Source: Mycolicibacterium flavescens
GTDB lineage: Bacteria > Actinomycetota > Actinomycetes > Mycobacteriales > Mycobacteriaceae
DNA: 64,000 nt
Direction: 5' to 3'
Assembly: GCF_001722335.1 (NCBI RefSeq)
Contig: NZ_MIHA01000020.1
Span: 37,730 to 101,729 of the forward strand
The notes under the pieces are model-generated. The model did no database searches, was not told the origin of the DNA, and saw only the letters and a list, made by a program, of their open reading frames with translations. A program made the position numbers and the translations under genes. This document shows, in pieces, positions 54,711 through 63,879 of the stretch. The stretch's first letter is position 1; each line of letters starts with the position of its first letter.

Positions 54711-57700
54711 TGAGCCCCCGCTACAGCCCCGCCGAACTGGCCGCCGCACTGGGCCTGTTCGCGCCCACCGACGAGCAGGCCGCGGTCATCGCCGCGCCGC
54801 CGGGACCGCTGGTGGTCATCGCGGGAGCCGGGGCCGGCAAGACCGAGACGATGGCCGCGCGCGTGGTGTGGCTGGTCGCCAACGGCTACGCCCGGCCCGG
54901 CGAGGTGCTCGGGTTGACGTTCACCCGCAAGGCGGCCGGGCAGCTGCTGCGACGCGTGCGCACCCGGCTGAACCGCCTCGCCGGCGCGGGCATCGCCGAC
55001 GTCGCGGCCGGGGTGGTCGACGAACCGCCGACGGTCAGCACCTATCACGCGTTCGCCGGCAACCTGCTGCGCGAGTACGGGCTGCTGCTGCCGGTCGAGC
55101 CGGAGACCCGCCTGCTCAGCGAAACCGAGTTGTGGCAGTTGGCGTTTCGCGTGGTGTGCGAGCAGCCGGCGCTGGAGACGGACAAGTCGCCGGCCGCGGT
55201 GACCTCGATGGTGCTGCGGCTGGCCGGCCAGCTCGCCGAACACCTCGTCGACACCGAGCAGCTGCGTGACACCCATGTCGAACTCGAACGGCTCGTGCAC
55301 ACCCTGCCCGCCGGGCCGTACCAGCGCGACCGCGGCCCCAGCCAGTGGCTGCTGCGGTTGCTGAGCACCCAGACCGAACGCACCGAACTGGTGCCGCTGA
55401 TCGACGCGCTGCACCAGCGGATGCGCGCGGAGAAGGTGATGGACTTCGGCATGCAGATGGCCTCGGCCGCCTGTCTGGCCGAACGGTTTCCGCACGTCGG
55501 TGAGGAGCTGCGCCGCCGGTACCGGGTGGTGCTGCTCGACGAATACCAGGACACCGGGCACGCGCAGCGGGTCGCGTTGTCGTCGCTGTTCGGCGGCGGC
55601 GCCGACGAGGGTCTCGCGCTGACCGCCGTCGGTGACCCGATCCAGTCGATCTACGGGTGGCGGGGCGCGTCGGCGACCAACCTGCCGCGGTTCACCACAG
55701 ATTTCCCGCGCGCGGACGGCAGTCCCGCGCCGGCGTTGGAGCTGCGCACCAGCTGGCGCAACCCGCCGCGGGCGCTGCACCTGGCCAACGCGGTGTCGGC
55801 GCCGGCGCGGCGCCGTTCGGTGGCCGTCCGCTCGCTGCGTCCCCGACCCGACGCCGAACCGGGCACCATCCGGTGTGCGCTGCTGAACGACGTTGTCGCC
55901 GAACGTGACTGGGTCGCCGACCACATCGCCGAGCGCTACCACGCCCCGCGGCCCGACGGTGCAGGCCCGCCGACGGCGGCGGTGCTGGTGCGCCGCAACG
56001 CCGACGCGGCGCCGATGGCCGACGCGCTGACCGCGCGCGGGGTGCCGGTCGAGGTCGTGGGGCTGGCCGGGTTGCTGGGCGTGCCCGAGGTGGCCGACGT
56101 GGTGGCGATGCTGCGGCTGCTGGCCGACCCGACCGCCGGCAACGCCGCGATGCGGGTGCTCACCGGGCCGCGGTGGCGGCTCAGCGGCCACGACATCGCG
56201 GCGCTGTGGCGGCGTGCCGTGCATCTCGACGACGCCGGGCGGGCCGAGCCCGCCGACGGCGCTGACCGGATCATCGCGCAGGCGGTACCCGACGCCGACG
56301 CCGCCACACTGGCCGAGGCGATCACCGATCCCGGTGCGCCCGAGGCGTATTCGCCGACAGGTTACGCGCGGATCGTCGCGCTGGGCCGGGAGCTGACCGC
56401 ACTGCGCGCGCACCTGTCGCATCCGCTGCCCGACCTGGTCGCCGAGGTGCGCCGCACGCTCGGCGTCGACACCGAGGCGCGGGCGCGGCGCCCGGTGTCG
56501 ACGGGCTGGTCGGGCACCGAGCACCTCGACGCGTTCGCCGACGTGGTGGCCGATTTCGCGGGCCGCTCGACCGCCGGGCCTGCCGCGTTCCTGGCCTACC
56601 TCGACGCCGCCGAGGACGTGGAGAACGGGCTGGCGCCGGCCGAGACGTCCACGGCCACCGACCGGGTGCAGATCCTGACCATCCACGCCGCCAAGGGCCT
56701 GGAATGGCAGGTGGTCGCCGTCCCGCACCTGAGCGGGCGGGTGTTCCCCTCCACCGGGTCCGCGCGCACCTGGCTCACCGACGCCGGTGATCTGCCGCCG
56801 CTGCTGCGCGGCGACCGCGCGACGATGTCCGAACACGGTGTCCCGGTGCTCGACACCTCCGACGTCAACGACCGTAAACGGCTGTCCGACACCATCGCCG
56901 AGCACAAGAAGAGCCTCGAACAACGCCGCATCGACGAGGAACGCCGCCTGCTGTACGTGGCGCTGACCCGCGCCGAGGACACCCTGCTGCTGTCCGGTCA
57001 CCACTGGGGCGCCTCGGAGGGCAAGGCCCGCGGGCCGTCGGAGTTCCTGTGCGAACTCAAGGCGATCATCGACGAGTCCGCCGCGGCCGGCGACCCGTGC
57101 GGCGTCGTCGAGCACTGGGCACCGGCACCCGCCGACGGTGAACCCAACCCGCTGCGCGACGAGGTGGTCGAGGCGGTCTGGCCCGCCGATCCGGCCGGCT
57201 CCCAGCGCCACTGGGTCGACCGCGGGGCGGCGCTGGTGGCCGGCGCGATGGCCACCCCGGCCGCCGACGCCGCCGCACCCGACGGTGAGGACTGGGTGGC
57301 CGACGTCGACGCGCTGATCGCCGAGCGGAACCGACCGGCCGAGACGCCCGCGGTCGTCCTGCCCGACCAGGTGTCGGTCAGTGCCCTGGTCGAACTCAGC
57401 CGTGACCCGGCGGCGCTCGCGCAGCGGCTGCGGCGCCGGCTGCCCACCCGACCCGATCCACATGCGCTGCTGGGCACCGCTTTTCACGACTGGGTGCAGC
57501 GGTTCTATCAGGCCGAGCGGCTGTTCGACCTCGACGATCTGCCGGGCGCGGTCGACCACGACGCCGCGGTCGGCGAGGAACTGGCCGAACTGCAGGCGGC
57601 CTTCGCGGTCTCACCGTGGGCCGCGCGCACCCCGATCGACGTGGAGGTGCCGTTCGACATGCTGATCGCCGGGCGGGTGGTGCGCGGCCGCATCGACGCG

Positions 57701-57970
57701 GTGTTCGCCGACGACGACGGCGGCGTCACCGTCGTCGACTGGAAGACCGGGGAACCGCCCGGCACACCGGAAGCCAAGCAGCACGCGGCGATTCAGCTCG
57801 CGGTGTACCGGCTGGCGTGGGCGAGGCTGCACGGACGCGCGATCGACGAGGTGCGGGCCGCGTTCCACTACGTGCGCACCGGCACCACCGTCGTCCCCGA
57901 GGCGCTGCCGGACGCCGCCGACCTCGCCGCGCTGCTCGACGAGGCCGACGTCGCACGGGACGTGGCGTGA
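54710..57970 (+). CDS. adnB: AdnB subunit of the AdnAB helicase-nuclease
   Basis: A 1086-residue UvrD-like helicase/RecB-family nuclease. The lead motor has G-A-G-A-G-K-T-E-T-M (Walker A), L-D-E-Y-Q-D-T-G (Walker B), G-D-P-I-Q-S-I-Y and V-A-L-T-R-A-E-D. The nuclease active site is V-V-D1010-W-K1012-T-G. AdnB provides the main ATP-driven translocase in the heterodimer. ATG 54710 (sharing one base with the adnA stop) has AAGGAGA six bases upstream; GTG 54707 is also possible. Confidence 0.94.
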   Translation: MSPRYSPAELAAALGLFAPTDEQAAVIAAPPGPLVVIAGAGAGKTETMAARVVWLVANGYARPGEVLGLTFTRKAAGQLLRRVRTRLNRLAGAGIADVAAGVVDEPPTVSTYHAFAGNLLREYGLLLPVEPETRLLSETELWQLAFRVVCEQPALETDKSPAAVTSMVLRLAGQLAEHLVDTEQLRDTHVELERLVHTLPAGPYQRDRGPSQWLLRLLSTQTERTELVPLIDALHQRMRAEKVMDFGMQMASAACLAERFPHVGEELRRRYRVVLLDEYQDTGHAQRVALSSLFGGGADEGLALTAVGDPIQSIYGWRGASATNLPRFTTDFPRADGSPAPALELRTSWRNPPRALHLANAVSAPARRRSVAVRSLRPRPDAEPGTIRCALLNDVVAERDWVADHIAERYHAPRPDGAGPPTAAVLVRRNADAAPMADALTARGVPVEVVGLAGLLGVPEVADVVAMLRLLADPTAGNAAMRVLTGPRWRLSGHDIAALWRRAVHLDDAGRAEPADGADRIIAQAVPDADAATLAEAITDPGAPEAYSPTGYARIVALGRELTALRAHLSHPLPDLVAEVRRTLGVDTEARARRPVSTGWSGTEHLDAFADVVADFAGRSTAGPAAFLAYLDAAEDVENGLAPAETSTATDRVQILTIHAAKGLEWQVVAVPHLSGRVFPSTGSARTWLTDAGDLPPLLRGDRATMSEHGVPVLDTSDVNDRKRLSDTIAEHKKSLEQRRIDEERRLLYVALTRAEDTLLLSGHHWGASEGKARGPSEFLCELKAIIDESAAAGDPCGVVEHWAPAPADGEPNPLRDEVVEAVWPADPAGSQRHWVDRGAALVAGAMATPAADAAAPDGEDWVADVDALIAERNRPAETPAVVLPDQVSVSALVELSRDPAALAQRLRRRLPTRPDPHALLGTAFHDWVQRFYQAERLFDLDDLPGAVDHDAAVGEELAELQAAFAVSPWAARTPIDVEVPFDMLIAGRVVRGRIDAVFADDDGGVTVVDWKTGEPPGTPEAKQHAAIQLAVYRLAWARLHGRAIDEVRAAFHYVRTGTTVVPEALPDAADLAALLDEADVARDVA

Positions 57971-57974
57971 ACCG

Positions 57975-58379
57975 CTAGGACGCGCGGTAGATCTTGACTG
58001 CCTGCACGATCATCGGCACCTGCAGCGGCAGCCGGGCCAGCGCGACCGCCCGCATCGGCGTCGACTTCGTCGGGTCCTTGAACCACAACCGCGCCATGTT
58101 GATGTTGGCCGGGAACACCGCGACGAACAGCGCCACCGCGGCCAGCGCGCCGAAGCGACGCGTCCGCGGCGCCGCGAGCAGGCCCGCGATGCCGAGCTCG
58201 GCCACCCCGGAGGCGTAGGTGTAGAACCGCGGGCTGCCCGGCAGCTCGGCCGGAATGATCGAGTCGAACGGCTTGGGCGCGACGAAGTGCAGGGTGCCGA
58301 TGCCCAGCAGGCCGGCGGCCATCCGGTGGGCGCGCGACCGGACGGCCGGCTGCTGGGATTCAGGCGAGGAAGAGGTCAT
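57975..58379 (-). CDS. DoxX-like membrane protein
   Basis: A 134-residue protein with about four helices and the DoxX pattern: H-F-V-A-P-K-P-F-D near the N-terminus, G-V-A-E-L-G-I-A-G-L-L and N-I-N-M-A-R-L-W. Function not firmly known; related members have been linked to thiol redox protection. ATG 58379 has CACAAT six bases ahead and no Shine-Dalgarno, suggesting leaderless expression. It converges on adnB (four bases) and diverges from the potassium channel gene. Confidence 0.82.
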   Translation of the reverse strand: MTSSSPESQQPAVRSRAHRMAAGLLGIGTLHFVAPKPFDSIIPAELPGSPRFYTYASGVAELGIAGLLAAPRTRRFGALAAVALFVAVFPANINMARLWFKDPTKSTPMRAVALARLPLQVPMIVQAVKIYRAS

Positions 58380-58425
58380 GGTTACATTGTGCGGATGCGG
58401 CGGTCCCCTGCGGTGACGAGGCGCG

Positions 58426-59520
58426 ATGGCTAAGGGCAAACTGCGGCGTCGGCTCCGCCGCTTCGACGAGTCCCTGTCGGATCAGCCGGTCCACGCGATC
58501 ACCGACCGGGTGCAGATCCCGAGCGATCCGGTCAGCCCGGGCCGGCGCATCACGGTGCGGGTCTGCTACGCGCTGGGCGCGCTGATCGCCGCGGTGATCA
58601 TCGTCTACCTGGACCGGCACGGGTATCGCGACATCGACAGCGCCCCGAATGCCGACGATCCGCTGTCGTTTCTGGACTGCCTGTACTACGCGACGGTGTC
58701 GCTGTCGACGACCGGGTACGGCGACATCACCCCGGTCACGCCGTCGGCGCGGCTGATCAACGTCCTGGTGATCACCCCGCTGCGGGTCGCGTTCCTGATC
58801 GTGCTCATCGGTACGACGGTCGAGACGCTGACCACCCAGTCGCGGCAGGTCTACCAGATCCAGCGATGGAGGAACAAAGTGCGCAACCACATCGTCATCG
58901 TCGGATACGGCACCAAGGGCCGCACCGCCGCCGCGGCGATGGTCGGCGACGAGATCGCCCCCGCCGACATCGTCGTCGTCGACGAGAACCCCATCGCGCT
59001 CGAGCGCGCCAAGAGCGCGGGCCTGGTCACGGTGCGCGGCAACGCCACCGACTCCGAGGTGCTGCGGCTGGCCAGCGCGCAGCACGCCAGATCGATCATC
59101 GTGGCCACCAACAGCGACCCCAGCGCCGCGCTGGTCACGCTCACCGCCCGCGAACTGGCGCCCAACGCCAAGATCATCGCCGCGGTGCGTGAAACCGACA
59201 ACGAGCACCTGCTCAAGCAGTCCGGTGCCGACTCCACCGTCGTCACCGCCGAGACCGCGGGCCGGCTGCTCGGCATCGCCGTGCAGACCCCCAGCGTGGT
59301 GGAGATGATGGAGGACCTGCTGACCCCCGACCGGGGCTTCGCGATCAGCGAGCGTGACGTGACACCCAAGGAGGTCGGCGGATCGCCCCGGCACCTGTCC
59401 GACCTCGTGCTCGGCGTCGTGCGCAACGGCACGCTGATCCGCGTCGACGAACCCGACGTCGACGCGCTCGAACTGGGGGACCGGTTGCTCTACATCCGCA
59501 GCGCGGACGCCGAGCGGTGA
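58426..59520 (+). CDS. Potassium channel with TrkA-N/RCK domain (Rv3200c type)
   Basis: A 364-residue two-helix potassium channel. The pore selectivity filter reads S-T-T-G-Y-G-D-I between helices at about 45-62 and 105-128. The cytoplasmic RCK domain begins V-I-V-G-Y-G-T-K-G-R, a dinucleotide-binding loop, with D-E-N-P-I-A-L-E-R-A. A regulatory C-terminal part follows (L-G-D-R-L-L-Y-I-R). ATG 58426. Its TGA at 59520 lies 28 bases before nudC. Confidence 0.9.
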   Translation: MAKGKLRRRLRRFDESLSDQPVHAITDRVQIPSDPVSPGRRITVRVCYALGALIAAVIIVYLDRHGYRDIDSAPNADDPLSFLDCLYYATVSLSTTGYGDITPVTPSARLINVLVITPLRVAFLIVLIGTTVETLTTQSRQVYQIQRWRNKVRNHIVIVGYGTKGRTAAAAMVGDEIAPADIVVVDENPIALERAKSAGLVTVRGNATDSEVLRLASAQHARSIIVATNSDPSAALVTLTARELAPNAKIIAAVRETDNEHLLKQSGADSTVVTAETAGRLLGIAVQTPSVVEMMEDLLTPDRGFAISERDVTPKEVGGSPRHLSDLVLGVVRNGTLIRVDEPDVDALELGDRLLYIRSADAER

Positions 59521-59548
59521 TGAGAGCTTGCGCGAAGAACAGAGTGCG

Positions 59549-60475
59549 ATGAGCCCGTTCCGGCTGCGCAACGTGCCGCTGCTGTCCCGTATCGGGGCCG
59601 ACCGCGCCGACACCCTGCGCACCGACGTCGACGCGGCGCTGGCGGGGTGGCCGGACGCGTTGGTGCTGCGCGTCGACCGGCGCAACCAGGTGCTGATCGC
59701 CGGTAACCGGGTGGTCCTCGGCAACGCCGCGAACCTCGGGGACAAACCACCCGAGAACGCGGTGTTTTTGGGGCGGCTCAACGACGGCAGGCATGTGTGG
59801 GGGATCCGCGCCGCGTTGGAGGGACCCGAGGACCCGCACACCGAGACCGAGGTGCTCGACCTGCGCCGCGCCGGTCAGGTGTTCGACGACGTCAGCGCGC
59901 AGCTGGTCGCCACCGCCACCGCGCTGCTGAACTGGCACGACAATGCCCGCTTCTCGGCGGTCGACGGGTCGCCGACCCGCCCGATCAAGGGCGGCTGGGC
60001 GCGGGTCAACCCGCTCAACGGTCACGAGGAGTTCCCGCGCATCGACCCGGCGGTCATCTGCCTGGTGCACGACGGCCACGACCGCGCGGTGCTGGCCCGT
60101 CAGACGGTGTGGCCGGAACGGCTGTTCTCGATCCTGGCCGGGTTCGTCGAGGCCGGCGAGTCGTTCGAGACCTGCGTCGTGCGCGAGATCGCCGAGGAGA
60201 TCGGGCTTTCCGTCACCGACGTGCAGTATCTGGGCAGCCAGCCGTGGCCGTTCCCGCGGTCGCTGATGGTCGGGTTCCACGCGATCGGCGACCCCGAGCA
60301 GGAGTTCTCGTACAACGACGGCGAGATCGCCGAGGCGGCGTGGTTCACCCGCGCCGAGATCCGCGAGGCCCTCGACCACGGGGACTGGAGCAGTGATTCG
60401 CCGTCGCGGCTGCTGCTGCCGGGGTCCATCTCGATCGCGCGGGAGATCATCGAGTCCTGGGCCGCTCAGGATTGA
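59549..60475 (+). CDS. nudC: NAD(+) diphosphatase NudC
   Basis: A 308-residue Nudix hydrolase. The Nudix box runs G-F-V-E-A-G-E-S-F-E-T-C-V-V-R-E-I-A-E-E followed by I-G-L, and the NudC tag S-Q-P-W-P-F-P-R-S-L-M follows. It hydrolyses NAD(H) and NAD-capped RNA. The cysteine zinc ligands of E. coli NudC in the middle region are missing: the corresponding W-A-R-V-N-P-L-N-G segment has no cysteines, which seems shared with M. tuberculosis NudC. ATG 59549. Confidence 0.94.
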   Translation: MSPFRLRNVPLLSRIGADRADTLRTDVDAALAGWPDALVLRVDRRNQVLIAGNRVVLGNAANLGDKPPENAVFLGRLNDGRHVWGIRAALEGPEDPHTETEVLDLRRAGQVFDDVSAQLVATATALLNWHDNARFSAVDGSPTRPIKGGWARVNPLNGHEEFPRIDPAVICLVHDGHDRAVLARQTVWPERLFSILAGFVEAGESFETCVVREIAEEIGLSVTDVQYLGSQPWPFPRSLMVGFHAIGDPEQEFSYNDGEIAEAAWFTRAEIREALDHGDWSSDSPSRLLLPGSISIAREIIESWAAQD

Positions 60476-60477
60476 TG

Positions 60478-60540
60478 CCGAGCAGTCGCAAACTGCCCTC
60501 AGACAGCCCGGTTTCAGGGCATTTTGCGTCTGCTCGCCGG
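60478..60540. repeat. Dispersed palindromic repeat, family 2, copy 2
   Basis: CCGAGCAGTCGCAAA at 60478-60492 pairs with the right end TTTTGCG-TCTGCTCG (to 60536), and an inner hairpin TGCCCT/AGGGCA is nested. It lies between the convergent stops of nudC (60475) and mycoredoxin (60545), so it can act as a bidirectional terminator. The outer arms resemble copy 1 at 20752. Confidence 0.6.
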
Positions 60541-60544
60541 GAAA

Positions 60545-60796
60545 CTAGACCCCGAGCTTGGCCTTGACCTCGCGCGGGGTCGGGTTGGTCAGCGTCGAAC
60601 CGTCGGGAAACTTCAGCGTCGGGACGGTCTGGTTGCCGCCGTTGGCCGTGGCCACGAACTCCGCGGCCGCCGGATCCTTCTCGATGTCGACCTCGGTGAA
60701 CGCGATGCCCTCGGCCTGCAGCGCCTTCTTCAAACGGACGCAGTAACCGCACCAGGTGGTGGTGTACATCGTGACGGGAGTCTGTGCAGCGCTCAT
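60545..60796 (-). CDS. mrx1: Mycoredoxin-1 (mycothiol-dependent glutaredoxin-like protein)
   Basis: An 83-residue thioredoxin-fold protein with active site T-W-C-G-Y-C, then T-V-P-T-L-K-F and D-G-S-T-L-T-N-P-T. It reduces mycothiol mixed disulfides, paired with mycothione reductase. Nearly the same length as M. tuberculosis Mrx1 (84). ATG 60796 lacks a good Shine-Dalgarno. It faces uvrD2 over 82 bases. Confidence 0.94.
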   Translation of the reverse strand: MSAAQTPVTMYTTTWCGYCVRLKKALQAEGIAFTEVDIEKDPAAAEFVATANGGNQTVPTLKFPDGSTLTNPTPREVKAKLGV

Positions 60797-60878
60797 ATCG
60801 CAGTCAACGTAGCCGATGACCCGAACATGCCCGACGGCGTCCCGGCTTTTGTCGGCGGCCACTGCCAAGATGGACCGC

Positions 60879-63005
60879 ATGTCCGTAGACGCCGTCCCCG
60901 CGCGCCCCGGCGCCGCCGCGGTGGACGACCTCGACGAGGAGCAGCGTGAGGCGGTGCTCGCCGCGCGGGGGCCGGTGTGCGTGCTGGCCGGCGCGGGCAC
61001 GGGCAAGACCCGCACCATCACCCGCCGCATCGCGCACCTGGTCGCCGCCGGGCACGTCGCGCCCGGTCAGGTGCTCGCGGTCACGTTCACCTCGCGTGCG
61101 GCCGGCGAGATGCGGGCCCGGCTGCGGGCGCTGGACGCCGCCTCGGGCGGTGTCGGCACCTCGGCCGTGCAGGCGATGACGTTCCACGCCGCCGCGCGCC
61201 GTCAGCTGGCGTACTTCTGGCCGCGGGTCGTCGGCAACACCACCTGGGAACTGCTCGACACCAAGTTCTCCGTGGTGGCCCAGGCCGCCAACCGGGCCAA
61301 GGTGTCGACCGGCACCGACGACGTACGCGACCTGGCCGGTGAGATCGAGTGGGCCAAGGCGTCGCTGATCAGCCCCGAGGACTACCCGCAGGCCGTCGCG
61401 CAGACCAACCGCGACATCCCGTTCGACGCCGCCAAGGTGGCCGCGGTGTACGCCGGCTACGAGGCGCTCAAGGCCCGGCGCGACGGCACCACGCTGCTCG
61501 ACTTCGACGACCTGCTGCTGCACACCGCCGCCGCGATCGAGACCGACGTCGCGGTCGCGCAGGAGTTCCGCGACCGGTACCGCTGCTTCGTCGTCGACGA
61601 GTACCAGGACGTCACACCCCTGCAGCAGCGGGTGCTCGACGCCTGGCTCGGCGACCGTGACGACCTGACCGTCGTCGGCGACGCGAACCAGACCATCTAC
61701 TCGTTCACCGGCGCCACCCCGCGCTACCTGCTCGACTTCTCCCGGCGTTTCCCCGACGCCGCGGTCGTCCGCCTCGAACGCGACTACCGGTCCACCCCGC
61801 AGGTGGTGTCGCTGGCCAACCGGGTCATCGCCGGTGCCCGCGGGCGGATGGCCGGCAGCCGCCTGCACCTCGTCGGCCAGCGCCCACCCGGGCCGGCGCC
61901 CACGTTCGCCGAGCATCCCGACGAGGTCGCCGAAGCCGCCGCGGTCGCCAAGAACATCAAGCGGCTCATCGAGTCCGGCACCGAACCGGCCGAGATCGCG
62001 GTGCTCTACCGGATCAACGCGCAGTCGGAGGTCTACGAGGAGGCGCTCACCGAGGCCGGCATCCCGTTCCAGGTCCGCGGCGGTGAGGGCTTCTTCAGCC
62101 GCCAGGAGATCCGTCAGTCGTTGGTGGCGCTGCAGCGGGCGTCCGAAAGAGACGTCGACGACGCGCCGCTGCCGCAGCTGGTGCGCGCCGTGCTGGAACC
62201 GCTGGGGCTGACGGCCGAACCGCCGGCGGGCACCAAGGCGCGGGAACGGTGGGAAGCGTTGAGCGCGTTGGCCGAACTCGTCGACGAGGAGGTCGCGCTG
62301 CGCCCGGCGCTGGACCTGCGCGCGTTGGTGGCTGAACTGCGCCAGCGCGCCGACGCGCGGCATCCACCGGTCGTGCAGGGCGTCACGCTGGCGTCGCTGC
62401 ACGCCGCGAAGGGACTCGAGTGGGACGCGGTGTTCCTCGTCGGCCTGGCCGACGGCACGCTGCCGATCTCGCATGCGCTCTCGCACGGTCCCGACAGTGA
62501 GGCGGTCGAAGAGGAGCGTCGCCTGCTGTACGTCGGAATCACCAGGGCCAGAGTGCATTTGGCGTTGAGTTGGGCGCTGGCGCGGACGCCGGGAGGTCGG
62601 CAGGGCCGCAAACCGTCGCGGTTCCTCAACGGCATCGCACCGCAGTCGTCGAGCACCTCCGACACCGCCGCCAAGCCCCGCCGGGCGCGCGGCGCGCCGC
62701 CGCGCTGCCGGGTCTGCAACGCCACGCTCACCGCACCGGCGGCGATCATGTTGCGACGCTGTGAAACCTGCCCGTCCGACATCGACGAGCAACTGCTCTC
62801 CGACCTCAAGGACTGGCGGCTGCGCACCTCCAAGGAGATGAGCGTGCCCGCCTACGTGGTGTTCACCGACAACACGTTGATCGCGATCGCGGAGACCCTG
62901 CCGACCGACGACGCCGCGCTGGTCGCCATCCCCGGCATCGGCGCGCGCAAGCTCGAGCAGTTCGGGTCCGACGTGCTCGAACTGGTCAGACGCCGAAGCC
63001 GTTAG
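60879..63005 (+). CDS. uvrD2: ATP-dependent DNA helicase UvrD2
   Basis: A 708-residue superfamily 1 helicase, essential in M. tuberculosis. Motifs: [34 protein letters not shown]. The C-terminal region has the tetracysteine motif C610-x2-C613 and C628-x2-C631, then an HRDC domain (about 645-705) that ends [13 protein letters not shown]. These two extra modules distinguish UvrD2 from UvrD1. ATG 60879 was chosen to match the family; ATG 60870 is also possible. Confidence 0.95.
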   Translation: MSVDAVPARPGAAAVDDLDEEQREAVLAARGPVCVLAGAGTGKTRTITRRIAHLVAAGHVAPGQVLAVTFTSRAAGEMRARLRALDAASGGVGTSAVQAMTFHAAARRQLAYFWPRVVGNTTWELLDTKFSVVAQAANRAKVSTGTDDVRDLAGEIEWAKASLISPEDYPQAVAQTNRDIPFDAAKVAAVYAGYEALKARRDGTTLLDFDDLLLHTAAAIETDVAVAQEFRDRYRCFVVDEYQDVTPLQQRVLDAWLGDRDDLTVVGDANQTIYSFTGATPRYLLDFSRRFPDAAVVRLERDYRSTPQVVSLANRVIAGARGRMAGSRLHLVGQRPPGPAPTFAEHPDEVAEAAAVAKNIKRLIESGTEPAEIAVLYRINAQSEVYEEALTEAGIPFQVRGGEGFFSRQEIRQSLVALQRASERDVDDAPLPQLVRAVLEPLGLTAEPPAGTKARERWEALSALAELVDEEVALRPALDLRALVAELRQRADARHPPVVQGVTLASLHAAKGLEWDAVFLVGLADGTLPISHALSHGPDSEAVEEERRLLYVGITRARVHLALSWALARTPGGRQGRKPSRFLNGIAPQSSSTSDTAAKPRRARGAPPRCRVCNATLTAPAAIMLRRCETCPSDIDEQLLSDLKDWRLRTSKEMSVPAYVVFTDNTLIAIAETLPTDDAALVAIPGIGARKLEQFGSDVLELVRRRSR

Positions 63006-63068
63006 GCGGCAGGCGAACACCGCCAAGAATCGTAAAAATCGTGCCAAACCCGCAGCTCAGAAAATCGC

Positions 63069-63097
63069 TTGTGAGTTTCGGCTGTTACGCTTAGCCT
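63069..63097 (+). promoter_or_regulatory. Predicted whiB7 promoter
   Basis: TTGTGA (63069-63074) and TAGCCT (63092-63097) are spaced by 17 bases, with AAAATC at 63061-63066 just before. An A/T-rich element next to a weak -35 fits WhiB7 self-activation, which is established for this gene. The transcript would start near 63104, giving a leader of about 410 bases. Confidence 0.6.
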
Positions 63098-63150
63098 CGA
63101 AATCACATCCCGCAGGGGATGTTCTTGTGCGAAAGGAGGGTACCGACGTC

Positions 63151-63360
63151 ATGAATTGCAACAGCGCGTTCACCGGCGTAGCCGTTGCCGGCATGTCGCG
63201 GACCCTCCGTGTCGCCGCTCGCGCAGCGCATCCGGCGCCCGTCGCCGCGCATATTGCCGCCGCGGCATATCCCGCGCACGCCGCCGCTGCCGTCAACCCG
63301 CAGCGCAAGCGCCGCACCGCCGCCGCGACTGTCACGTCCGTCGATCGGGGTTTCATCTAG
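63151..63360 (+). CDS. Upstream ORF in the whiB7 leader
   Basis: A 69-codon frame starting at ATG 63151 after AAAGGAGG (63132-63139), encoding a basic Ala/Pro/Arg/His-rich peptide with no similarity I recognise (M-N-C-N-S-A-F-T-G-V-A-V-A-G-M). Its stop is 25 bases before the terminator hairpin. In mycobacteria, translation of the uORF in this leader is part of the antibiotic-sensing attenuation that controls whiB7. The peptide itself may have no separate function. Confidence 0.65.
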   Translation: MNCNSAFTGVAVAGMSRTLRVAARAAHPAPVAAHIAAAAYPAHAAAAVNPQRKRRTAAATVTSVDRGFI

Positions 63361-63384
63361 GTAAGCCCACGATATCGCCGAGAA

Positions 63385-63426
63385 GGCCACGGACCCGCAG
63401 TCAAGGATCCGTGGCCGTTGGTTTTT
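63385..63426 (+). terminator. Attenuator hairpin of whiB7
   Basis: GGCCACGGA (63385-63393) pairs with TCCGTGGCC (63408-63416), loop 14 bases, followed by GTTGGTTTTT. This is a classic intrinsic terminator upstream of whiB7. When ribosomes stall in the uORF an alternative structure is expected to let transcription proceed. Position and T-run are seen; regulation is from established work on whiB7. Confidence 0.85.
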
Positions 63427-63515
63427 CCGGGCTTTCCCGCCCACCGAAGACCTGGTCCGGATCCGCAGAACAGATCCGAAGAGCGACGAACGACCAGGAA
63501 GCAGAGGAACAACCC

Positions 63516-63824
63516 ATGTCAACTGCGATGAGCGCTCCGTCCAAGAGCGGCCTATCGAGGACATGCCGGGAGAAGACCAAGCTGGCGGTGCCGTGTCACA
63601 GAAACGATCCCGATCTGTGGTTCGCCGAGAACCCAGCTGAACTCGAACGCGCCAAGGCGCTGTGCGCGGACTGCCCGATCCGGCGCGAGTGCCTGGCCGC
63701 GGCGCTGGAAAGGCAAGAGCCGTGGGGTGTTTGGGGCGGCGAGATCCTCGAACGCGGTGAGGTCATCGCCCGCAAGCGGCCCCGCGGCCGGCCCCGCAAG
63801 AACACCGCGGGCGCTGCCGCATGA
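63516..63824 (+). CDS. whiB7: Antibiotic-response transcription factor WhiB7
   Basis: A 102-residue WhiB protein. Fe-S ligands are Cys27, Cys50, Cys53 and Cys59; an extra Cys17 precedes. The G-V-W-G-G turn follows, and the C-terminal AT-hook R-G-R-P-R-K sets it apart from other WhiBs. With SigA it activates intrinsic resistance genes (eis, erm, tap). ATG 63516. The gene is followed by a hairpin and then an insertion sequence end. Confidence 0.95.
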   Translation: MSTAMSAPSKSGLSRTCREKTKLAVPCHRNDPDLWFAENPAELERAKALCADCPIRRECLAAALERQEPWGVWGGEILERGEVIARKRPRGRPRKNTAGAAA

Positions 63825-63830
63825 CCGGAG

Positions 63831-63866
63831 GCGTCGGGACGACGGGCTTCGTCGTCCCGACGCTTT
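63831..63866 (+). terminator. Terminator hairpin after whiB7
   Basis: CGTCGGGACGAC (63832-63843) pairs perfectly with GTCGTCCCGACG (63851-63862), extended by one G-C pair, loop GGCTT, followed by CTTT. It lies seven bases after the whiB7 stop. Confidence 0.85.
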
Positions 63867-63879
63867 CGCGCATCTAGGA

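Noticed and set aside
60804..63047. A 747-codon reverse-strand frame opposite uvrD2
   Set aside because: Shadow frame with compositionally biased translation and no motif; UvrD2 is certain on the plus strand.
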